Source of the DNA: Streptomyces sp. Isolate_45 | GTDB taxonomy: Bacteria; Actinomycetota; Actinomycetes; Streptomycetales; Streptomycetaceae | Assembly (NCBI RefSeq): GCF_024721315.2 | Contig: NZ_JANFAK020000018.1 | Location: 16,681-80,680 of the forward strand | Reading direction: 5' to 3' | Length of the DNA stretch: 64,000 nucleotides | Shown: one piece after another, positions 44,962-51,748 of the stretch | Numbering within the stretch: position 1 is the stretch's first letter | Layout of the letters: the number at the start of each line of letters is the position of its first letter | Position numbers and translations under genes: made by a program | The notes under the pieces: model-generated | What the model was told of the DNA's origin: nothing | Databases searched by the model: none | The model's input: only the letters and a program-made list of their open reading frames with translations

Positions 44962-45812
44962 ACCGGTCCAGGCCTTCCCCCGCGTCGTACCGGTCCCGGA
45001 CCGCACGCTACGGCCCCGCCCTGATCCTCGTCGCCGTTCCCCTGCTGCTCGCCCTCCTCGGACCGCTGTTCGCCGGACCCGCCGCAACCCGGACGGTGTC
45101 CTTCGCCTCCGGGCCGGACCACTGGATCGGCACCGACTTCGCGGGTCGCGACGCCTGGCGGCAGGTCCTCCTCGGCGGCCGCTCCGTCGTCCTCGTCGCC
45201 CTGGCGGCCACCGTGCTCGCCTACCTCGTGGCCGTCCCGCTCGGGCTCTGCGCGGCCCTCACCCGCCGCACCTGGCTGGAGGAGACGCTGATGCGCCCCC
45301 TGGACGTGGTGCTCGCCGTCCCCTCCCTGCTGCTGGTGCTGCTCGTCGCGGCCACCCTCACGCCCGGGCCGGCCGGAATGACCGTCCTGGTCGGGCTGGC
45401 CGCCGTACCCGACGCGACCCGCGTCGTCCACGCGGCGGCCGCGGCCATCGCCGCCCGGCCCGCCGTCGAGGCCCTGCGGACGCAGGGCGAGACATGGTGG
45501 CGCACGGCCGTCGGCTACGTGGCCCGCGCCATGCGCCGCACGCTCGCCGCCGACGTCGGGATCCGGCTCACCGGCTCCCTGTACCTGGTGGCCACGGCCG
45601 CCTTCCTCGGCGTCGGAGTACAGCCGGACACCGCCGATTGGGCCGTCATGGTCGACCGCAACAGGCCGGGCCTCCTGCTGGTGCCGTGGCCCGTGGTGGT
45701 GCCCGCGCTGCTCGTCGCGGCCCTGTCCATGGGCACCAACCTGCTGTTCGACGTCGCACAGCAGCACACCGTCCCGCCGGCGCGGGCCGACCGGAAGGGG
45801 ACACCGCGATGA
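44958..45812 (+). CDS. ABC importer permease 2
   Basis: The 284-residue DppC-type permease has the family block HWIGTDFAGRDAWRQVLLGGRSVVLVA after helix 1 and about five further helices. The EAA loop (RPAVEALRTQGETWWRTAVGYVARAM) is less conserved than usual. GTG start overlapping permease 1 by 4 bp; the stop overlaps the ATPase ATG (ATGA). Confidence 0.88.
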   Translation: MNRSRPSPASYRSRTARYGPALILVAVPLLLALLGPLFAGPAATRTVSFASGPDHWIGTDFAGRDAWRQVLLGGRSVVLVALAATVLAYLVAVPLGLCAALTRRTWLEETLMRPLDVVLAVPSLLLVLLVAATLTPGPAGMTVLVGLAAVPDATRVVHAAAAAIAARPAVEALRTQGETWWRTAVGYVARAMRRTLAADVGIRLTGSLYLVATAAFLGVGVQPDTADWAVMVDRNRPGLLLVPWPVVVPALLVAALSMGTNLLFDVAQQHTVPPARADRKGTPR

Positions 45813-47272
45813 GCGTCGTCGCCGAAGTACGTGACCTGCGCGTGGAGATCGGGGGCAGGACCGTCGTCGACGGGGTGTGCGTCCGCGCCCGCGCGGGCCG
45901 CGTCACCGCCCTCGTCGGCCCCTCCGGCAGCGGCAAGACCACGACGGGCCTGGCCCTGCTGGGCGAGTACCCGGCGGGCGCCCGGGTCGGCGGGCACGTC
46001 CTGACCGCCGGGAGCGCGGTGGGCTACGTGCCCCAGCACCCCGCGGCCGTCCTCAACCCCGCCCGTCGGGCCGGTGCGTTGCTGCGGGACGTGGCCGCCC
46101 TCGGCGGCGGCAGCCGCCGGGAGGTCCGCGCCCGGGTGGAGGAGGCCCTGCTGCTGGCCCGGATCCCGGATCCCGGGGCCGTCCTGCGCCGCTTCCCCCA
46201 CCAGCTGTCCGGGGGCCAGCAGCAGCGGGTCGTCCTGGCCCAGGCACTGCTGCGGGGCGCCCGTGTGATCGTCGCCGACGAACCCACCACCGGGCAGGAC
46301 GCCGTCACCAAGCGGGGCATCGTCACGGAACTCGCCGCCGTCGCCGCGCGGGGCGTCGCGGTGGTCCTGCTCAGCCACGACCTGGACGTGGTGCGGGAAC
46401 TCGCCGACGAGGTCGTCGTCCTCGGCGGGGGCCGGGTCGTGGACCGCGGTCCGGCCGCCGAGGTGCTCGGGTCCCGTCTGCGGGTGCCGCCGCCCGCCGT
46501 CCGGGCCGCCCGCACACGGGGACCCGTACGCCTGGAGGCACGGGAGCTGACCGCCGCCCACCGCACCGGGCGGGGCGCCGCCCCGGCGCTCCACGGCATC
46601 GGGCTGGAGGTCGCGGCGGGGGAGTGCCTGGCCCTCATCGGCCGCTCCGGCAGCGGGAAGACCACCCTGGGACGCTGCCTGGCCGGGCTGCACACCGGGC
46701 ACGACGGCCGGATCCTGTGGCGCGGCGCCCCGCTGCCGCGCAGCGTGCGATCCCGGAGCCGGACGGAACTGGCGGCCGTCCAGTACGTGTTCCAGGACCC
46801 CAAGGCCGCCTTCGACGAGTACCGGCCCGTACGGGACCAGGTCGCCCGGACCGCCGTACGCCTGCGCGGGGCGGCCCCGGGCCCGGCACGGGAGGAGGCG
46901 CTGCGGATGCTGGCGGAACTCGGCCTGACCGAGGAGCAGGCGGCGCGGCGCCCCGGCGGGCTCTCGGGCGGCGAACTCCAGCGGGCGGCCCTCGCCCGCA
47001 CCCTGCTGGCCCGACCGGACGTCCTGGTCTGCGACGAGATCACCTCGGGCCTCGACCCCGTCACGCGGGGCGTCGTCCTCGACGTGCTCGCCGCACGGCG
47101 GGACCGCGGTGAACTCGGCCTGCTCCTGATCACCCACGACCTCGCGGCCGCCGCCGCCCTCGCGGACCGCATCGCGGTGCTGGACGGGGGACGCGTCGTG
47201 GAGGAGGGCCCGGCACACCGTCTGCTCGACGCCCCCCGGCACGCCTTCACCCGGGCGCTCACCGGCAGGTGA
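45809..47272 (+). CDS. ABC importer ATPase with two fused nucleotide-binding domains
   Basis: 487 residues carrying two complete ABC domains. Domain 1 (about residues 5-230): Walker A GPSGSGKTT, signature LSGGQQQR, Walker B VIVADEPTTG, switch SHDLDVV. Domain 2 (about 245-487): GRSGSGKTT, QYVFQDPKAAF, LSGGELQR, VLVCDEITSG, ITHDLAAAA. The fusion replaces separate D and F subunits. Both sites look catalytically intact. Last gene of the operon; the ATG overlaps the permease stop by 4 bp. Confidence 0.92.
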   Translation: MSVVAEVRDLRVEIGGRTVVDGVCVRARAGRVTALVGPSGSGKTTTGLALLGEYPAGARVGGHVLTAGSAVGYVPQHPAAVLNPARRAGALLRDVAALGGGSRREVRARVEEALLLARIPDPGAVLRRFPHQLSGGQQQRVVLAQALLRGARVIVADEPTTGQDAVTKRGIVTELAAVAARGVAVVLLSHDLDVVRELADEVVVLGGGRVVDRGPAAEVLGSRLRVPPPAVRAARTRGPVRLEARELTAAHRTGRGAAPALHGIGLEVAAGECLALIGRSGSGKTTLGRCLAGLHTGHDGRILWRGAPLPRSVRSRSRTELAAVQYVFQDPKAAFDEYRPVRDQVARTAVRLRGAAPGPAREEALRMLAELGLTEEQAARRPGGLSGGELQRAALARTLLARPDVLVCDEITSGLDPVTRGVVLDVLAARRDRGELGLLLITHDLAAAAALADRIAVLDGGRVVEEGPAHRLLDAPRHAFTRALTGR

Positions 47273-47286
47273 CCCCGATCGGGGTC
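47271..47286. terminator. Perfect 16-bp palindrome at the operon end
   Basis: GACCCCGATCGGGGTC begins inside the ATPase stop codon. Further G/C-rich inverted segments (GCCGGGAC...CCGGC) follow to about 47340. It sits between convergent genes and most likely terminates transcription, though a protein-binding site is also possible. Confidence 0.5.
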
Positions 47287-47377
47287 GACGGGCCGGGACA
47301 CCGGCCGAACCGGCCCCCGGCGACGACCGTCGGCCGGGACCGGGGGAGGGGCGGGGTCGGGAACGCCGACCGGCCGC

Positions 47378-47776
47378 CTACTGCTGCTGGGCGCGCTGCG
47401 CCTTCTCCGCCTTCTTCTCCTTGATGCGGACGGTCTCCTTGCGGACCTCCGCCTGGGTGGTGCGCTCCTTCTGGAGCCACTCGGGGTTCTCCTGCTTCAG
47501 GGCGTCGATCTGCTCCGTGGTCAGGGCCTCGGTGACTCCGCCGCGCGCGAGACCGGCGATGGAGACGCCGAGCTTCGCCGCGACCACCGGGCGGGGGTGC
47601 GGACCGTTCTGCCGCAGCTCGACCAGCCACGCGGGCGGATCGGTCTGGAGGGCGTTCAGCTCGGTGCGCGAAACCACACCCTCCTGGAACTCGGCGGGGG
47701 TGGCTTCGAGGTACACACCCAGCTTCTTCGCCGCGGTGGCGGGCTTCATCGTCTGGGTGCTCTGGTGCGACGTCAT
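47378..47776 (-). CDS. DUF5997 family protein
   Basis: The 132-residue soluble protein has TMKPATAAKKLGVYLEATPAEFQEGVVSRTELNALQ and RPVVAAKLGVSIAGLARGGVTEALT, matching DUF5997. The two 'AAKKLGVYL / AAKLGVSI' segments look like an internal repeat, possibly HTH-like. The C-terminus is a charged Lys/Glu helix ending in QQQ. Divergent from the LysR-type effector-domain gene; this pair is common in Streptomyces. The function is unknown. Confidence 0.85.
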   Translation of the reverse strand: MTSHQSTQTMKPATAAKKLGVYLEATPAEFQEGVVSRTELNALQTDPPAWLVELRQNGPHPRPVVAAKLGVSIAGLARGGVTEALTTEQIDALKQENPEWLQKERTTQAEVRKETVRIKEKKAEKAQRAQQQ

Positions 47777-47834
47777 GGGGTCAAGGGTATCGAGCGTGTG
47801 CGCTACCTCCGACCACGACCGGTAACCTGGCGGG

Positions 47835-48641
47835 GTGACAGGCTCGGAAACTTCCCCTTCGTTCCGGCTCGCCTATGTCCCGGGAGTGACGCCCACCAAG
47901 TGGGTGCGGATCTGGAACGAGCGGCTGCCCGACGTCCCCCTGACCCTCGTCGGAGTGCCCGCCGCCGAAGCCTTCGACCTGCTGCGCGGCAGCGGTGCCG
48001 ACGCGGGCTTCGTGCGGCTGCCCGTCGACCGGACCGACCTCAGCGCCATCCCGCTGTACACCGAGACGACCGTGGTCGTCATCCCCAAGGACCACCTGGT
48101 GGCCTCGGCGGAGGAGGTGTCGACCGGGGACCTCGCCGACGAGATCGTGCTGCACCCCCTCGACGACGTCCTCGGCTGGGAGACCCTGCCGGGCAAGCCG
48201 GCCTTCGAACGCCCCGAGACGACGGCGGACGCCGTCGAACTGGTCGCCGCGGGCATCGGCGTCCTCGTCGTCCCCCAGTCCCTGGCCCGTCTGCACCACC
48301 GCAAGGACCTCACCTACCGGCCCGTGTCGGACGCCCCGGAGTCGCGGATCGCGCTGTCCTGGCCGGAGGAGAAGACCACCGACCTGGTCGAGGAGTTCAT
48401 CGGCATCGTCCGCGGCCGGACGGTGAACAGCACGCGCGGCCGGCCGCCGACGCCGCCGCAGCCCAAGCAGCGCAAGCGCCCCGACGCGAGCGGCGGCGGC
48501 AAGGGCAAGAACCCGGCCGCGAGGGCCGGCGGGAAGGCGGGCGGCAAATCGGGCGGCGGCAAGCAGACGGGGAAGAACCCGCGCGGCGGTTCCGCCGCGC
48601 CCAAGGCCGCCAAGCGCGGCAAGCCGCGCGGCCGACCGTAG
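47835..48641 (+). CDS. LysR substrate-binding-domain protein without HTH, with basic tail
   Basis: The 268-residue protein has an effector-binding domain of the LysR type (about residues 8-190: FRLAYVPGVTPTKWVRIWNERLPDVPL, ADAGFVRLPVD, TVVVIPKDH, LVAAGIGVLVVPQSLARLHH), starting without the usual N-terminal winged helix. Residues about 200-268 are Lys/Gly/Pro/Arg-rich, like the tails of actinobacterial histone-like proteins. The GTG at 47835 is only 7 bp after a -10-like TAACCT, so the transcript may be leaderless. Divergent from the DUF5997 gene by 58 bp. Confidence 0.85.
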   Translation: MTGSETSPSFRLAYVPGVTPTKWVRIWNERLPDVPLTLVGVPAAEAFDLLRGSGADAGFVRLPVDRTDLSAIPLYTETTVVVIPKDHLVASAEEVSTGDLADEIVLHPLDDVLGWETLPGKPAFERPETTADAVELVAAGIGVLVVPQSLARLHHRKDLTYRPVSDAPESRIALSWPEEKTTDLVEEFIGIVRGRTVNSTRGRPPTPPQPKQRKRPDASGGGKGKNPAARAGGKAGGKSGGGKQTGKNPRGGSAAPKAAKRGKPRGRP

Positions 48642-48703
48642 TCCGGTCCCGCCGGAGCGACGACCCCCGAGTCACCCCCCGACGGGCGGCCGGGCTCCTC
48701 ATG

Positions 48704-48742
48704 CCGGTGACCGGCGCCCCCGGGAGGGGCGCCGGTCACCGG
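48704..48742. terminator. Perfect 17-bp stem-loop terminator
   Basis: Arms 48704-48720 (core GGTGACCGGCGCCCC) and 48726-48742 are exact complements around the 5-nt loop CGGGA. It separates the convergent LysR-like and CsbD-like genes, so it can serve both. Confidence 0.85.
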
Positions 48743-48751
48743 GGACCTCCG

Positions 48752-48931
48752 TCAGTGCCGGCCCTTGGACTTCTTCATCGCGTCCGTCGCCTTCGCGACC
48801 ATCTCCTCGGCCTTGCCGCTCATCCGCTCGGCGCTGCCCTCCGCTTCCATGCGGTGGTCGTCCATCGCGCTGCCCGCGGTTTCCTTCATCTTGCCCTTGA
48901 CCTGCTTGGCCTTCGCCTTTGCCTTGCCCAT
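48752..48931 (-). CDS. CsbD-like stress protein, 59 aa
   Basis: The minus strand from the ATG at 48931 reads MGKAKAKAKQVKGKMKETAG and continues GSAERMSGKAEEMVAKATDAMKKSKGRH, the hydrophilic Lys/Ala/Glu helix pattern of the CsbD family (sigma-B-type general stress proteins). AGGAAGG lies about 12 bases before the start. The role is unknown; such proteins accumulate in stress. Confidence 0.8.
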   Translation of the reverse strand: MGKAKAKAKQVKGKMKETAGSAMDDHRMEAEGSAERMSGKAEEMVAKATDAMKKSKGRH

Positions 48932-49110
48932 GACGGGGTCGTTCCTTCCTGGGGGGACGTTGCATCCTCACCATGCGTCGGCCCCGCACGGCCCGCAATC
49001 CGTGGCACCGCCGGGCCCGGAGGAGCACCCGGGTACCGGCCCTCGCGTTGCGCCGCGGTGACCCGGCGGGCAGGGTCTATGGGGCGGTTCCCTCCGAGGA
49101 AGGGCGGACC

Positions 49111-50517
49111 ATGAGCATCACCACCGTGAACCCCACGAACGGCCGGACGCTGCGGACCTTCGACCCGCTCGACGCCGACGGCATCGAGGAGCGCCTGGCC
49201 GAGGCGGCACGCACGGCCGCCGCCTACCGGCGCACCACCTTCGCCGAACGGTCCGCGCTGCTGTCCCGGGCGGCGGACCTCCTGGAGGAGGACGCGGAGG
49301 CCGTCGCCCGCACCATGACCACCGAGATGGGCAAGCCGCTGGCGGCGGCCCGGGCCGAGGCGGCCAAGTGCGTCAAGGCGATGCGCTGGTACGCCGCGCA
49401 CGCCGAGGGGCTCCTCGCCGACGAGCACCCCGCCGACGCGGACGTGCGCGACGCGGGAGCCTCGTCCGTGCGGGTCGTCTACCGGCCCGTCGGCGTGGTC
49501 CTGGCCGTCATGCCCTGGAACTTCCCGCTGTGGCAGGTCGTGCGGTTCGCCGCGCCCGCCCTGATGGCGGGCAACGTGGGCCTGCTCAAACACGCCTCGA
49601 ACGTTCCGCAGACCGCCCTCTACCTGGGCGAACTGTTCCACCGGGCGGGCTTCCCGCGCGGCTGCTTCCAGACCCTGCTGATCGGCTCGGGAGCCGTGGA
49701 GGCCGTCCTGCGCGACCCGAGGGTCGCCGCGGCCACCCTGACCGGCAGCGAACCCGCCGGCCGCGCCGTCGCCGCTGCCGCCGGCGACGAGGTCAAGAAG
49801 ACCGTCCTGGAACTCGGCGGCAGCGACCCGTACGTCGTGATGCCCTCGGCCGATGTCGCCCGCGCCGCCCGCACCGCCGTCACCGCCCGCGTCCAGAACA
49901 ACGGCCAGTCCTGCATCGCCGCCAAGCGGTTCATCGTCCACACCGACGTCTACGACGCGTTCGCCCGGCACTTCACGGACGGCATGAAGGCCCTGGTCGT
50001 CGGCGATCCGATGCTCGACACCACCGACGTAGGACCGCTGGCCACCGAGAGCGGACGCCGGGACGTGGAGGAACTCGTCGAGGACGCCGTGAGCCGCGGC
50101 GCCACCGTCCTGTGCGGCGGGCGTCGTCCGCCGGGGCAGGAGGAGGGCTGGTTCTACGAGCCGACGGTCCTCGCCGACATCACCGCCGAGATGCGGATCG
50201 ACCTGGAGGAGACCTTCGGGCCGGTCGCCACCCTCTACCGGGTGGGTAGCCTCGACGAGGCCGTCGAGCGCGCCAACCACACCCCCTTCGGGCTCAGCTC
50301 GAACGTCTGGACCCGCGACGACGCCGACCTCGAGCGGTTCGTGCGCGACCTGGAGGCGGGCGGCGTCTTCGTCAACGGCATGACCGCCTCCCATCCCGCG
50401 CTGCCCTTCGGCGGCGTCAAGCGGTCCGGTTACGGGCGCGAACTGTCCGGGCACGGCATCCGCGAGTTCTGCAACATCACCACCGTCTGGCGGGCGGCGG
50501 AACCCGACGGAGGGTGA
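49111..50517 (+). CDS. NAD(P)-dependent aldehyde dehydrogenase (succinate-semialdehyde type)
   Basis: The 468-residue ALDH has VLAVMPWNFPLWQVVRF (cofactor-binding, catalytic Asn), the Glu in VLELGGSDPYVV and the nucleophile in NNGQSCIAAKRF. FGGVKRSGYGRELSGHGIREF is the usual C-terminal block. The QSCIAAKR context and overall pattern are closest to GabD/succinate-semialdehyde dehydrogenases, but the substrate cannot be fixed from sequence. The start is the ATG with GAGGAAGGGCGGACC upstream. Confidence 0.9.
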   Translation: MSITTVNPTNGRTLRTFDPLDADGIEERLAEAARTAAAYRRTTFAERSALLSRAADLLEEDAEAVARTMTTEMGKPLAAARAEAAKCVKAMRWYAAHAEGLLADEHPADADVRDAGASSVRVVYRPVGVVLAVMPWNFPLWQVVRFAAPALMAGNVGLLKHASNVPQTALYLGELFHRAGFPRGCFQTLLIGSGAVEAVLRDPRVAAATLTGSEPAGRAVAAAAGDEVKKTVLELGGSDPYVVMPSADVARAARTAVTARVQNNGQSCIAAKRFIVHTDVYDAFARHFTDGMKALVVGDPMLDTTDVGPLATESGRRDVEELVEDAVSRGATVLCGGRRPPGQEEGWFYEPTVLADITAEMRIDLEETFGPVATLYRVGSLDEAVERANHTPFGLSSNVWTRDDADLERFVRDLEAGGVFVNGMTASHPALPFGGVKRSGYGRELSGHGIREFCNITTVWRAAEPDGG

Positions 50518-50601
50518 CCCGCGGTACGGGGGGTGCGGCGGCGCCGAGGGGGTAGGCGCCGCCCGAGTCCGATCCTTCGGCGCAGTCGGCAAGGAGATCC
50601 C

Positions 50602-51711
50602 GTGGACGTTCCGACCGTGGGAGTCGAGGAGGAGTACCTCCTCGTGGACCGGGGCACCAGGGCCCCGGTGAACCGGGGCCGTCAAGTGATCGCCACGGCG
50701 GCCCGTGAGCTCGGCGAACTCGTCCAGAGCGAGTTCTACGACGCCCAGGTGGAGGTCTGTACGCGGCCCACCGCGGACTTCGCGGACCTGCGCGGGCAGC
50801 TGTCGCAGCTGCGGGAGACCACCACGCGCGCCGCCCGCGCCGCGGGCTGCCTGCTGGTGGCTTCGGGAGTCCCCGTGATCGCCCCCCTGGAGCCCCTGAC
50901 GGTGACGGACGACGAGCGGTACCTGCGCATGGCCCGCCGCTCCGCGTACCTCATCGACGGTTTCACGGCCGTCTGCGGATGCCACATCCACGTCGGCACC
51001 CTGGACCGGCCGCGTGCCCTCGCGCTGGCGAGCCACATGAGGCCCTGGCTGCCCGTGCTCCAGTCCCTGACCGGGAACTCGCCCCTCATGGGGGGCCGGG
51101 ACACCGGTCACGACAGCTGGCGTTCGGTCGTCTTCTCCTGCTGGCCGACGGTGGGGCCCCCGCCCGTGGTCGACGAGGCGCACTACCTCGCCCACGTCGA
51201 CGGCCTGGTCGCCGCCGGAGTACTGCTCGACCGCCGGATGCTGTACTGGTACGCCCGGCCCTCGGAGCACGTGCCGACGCTGGAGATCCGGGTCTCCGAC
51301 GTCAACGCCGACCTGGACACCGTGATCCTGACGGCCGCCCTCGTACGGGGCCTGGCGGCCGTCCTCCTGCGGGACGTGGACGCCGGGGTACCGCCCCCGA
51401 AGGCGCCCCCGTACCGGCTGTGGGGCGCACACGCCCTCGCGGCGCAGAGCGGCCTCGACGGCCCCGGCGCCGACCCGTGCACGGGCCGCCGGATGCCCGC
51501 CGAACTGCTCGTGGAGCGGCTCATGGACCGCGCGGCCCCCGGGCTCGCGGCCGCCGGGGACCTGGACATGGCACGGACCCTGTGGGACGGGCTGCGCCGC
51601 CGGGGGACCGGCGCGAGCCGGCAGCGGGCCGTCCTCGCCCGCACCGGCAGCCTCACCGCCGTCGTCGACCGCCTCGCCGTGGCCCCGGTGGACGTCCCGC
51701 TGCCGTGCTGA
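50602..51711 (+). CDS. Carboxylate-amine ligase, YbdK/glutamate-cysteine ligase family
   Basis: The 369-residue member of the GCS2 family starts VGVEEEYLLVD, with CGCHIHVG, DTGHDSWRSVVFSCWPT, ARPSEHVPTLEIRVSDVNADLDT. These residues form the ATP- and glutamate-binding active site of YbdK-type weak gamma-glutamylcysteine ligases. The GTG start has AAGGAG six bases upstream. In mycothiol-producing actinomycetes the true substrate of these ligases is uncertain. Confidence 0.88.
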   Translation: MDVPTVGVEEEYLLVDRGTRAPVNRGRQVIATAARELGELVQSEFYDAQVEVCTRPTADFADLRGQLSQLRETTTRAARAAGCLLVASGVPVIAPLEPLTVTDDERYLRMARRSAYLIDGFTAVCGCHIHVGTLDRPRALALASHMRPWLPVLQSLTGNSPLMGGRDTGHDSWRSVVFSCWPTVGPPPVVDEAHYLAHVDGLVAAGVLLDRRMLYWYARPSEHVPTLEIRVSDVNADLDTVILTAALVRGLAAVLLRDVDAGVPPPKAPPYRLWGAHALAAQSGLDGPGADPCTGRRMPAELLVERLMDRAAPGLAAAGDLDMARTLWDGLRRRGTGASRQRAVLARTGSLTAVVDRLAVAPVDVPLPC

Positions 51712-51748
51712 GCCGCCCATACCGGCCGCCCCGTGCCATCCTCGAAAC

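Noticed and set aside
47271..47340. Attachment site or integration end after the nine-gene operon
   Set aside because: No integrase, tRNA or direct repeat is nearby; the palindrome is better explained as a terminator between convergent genes.
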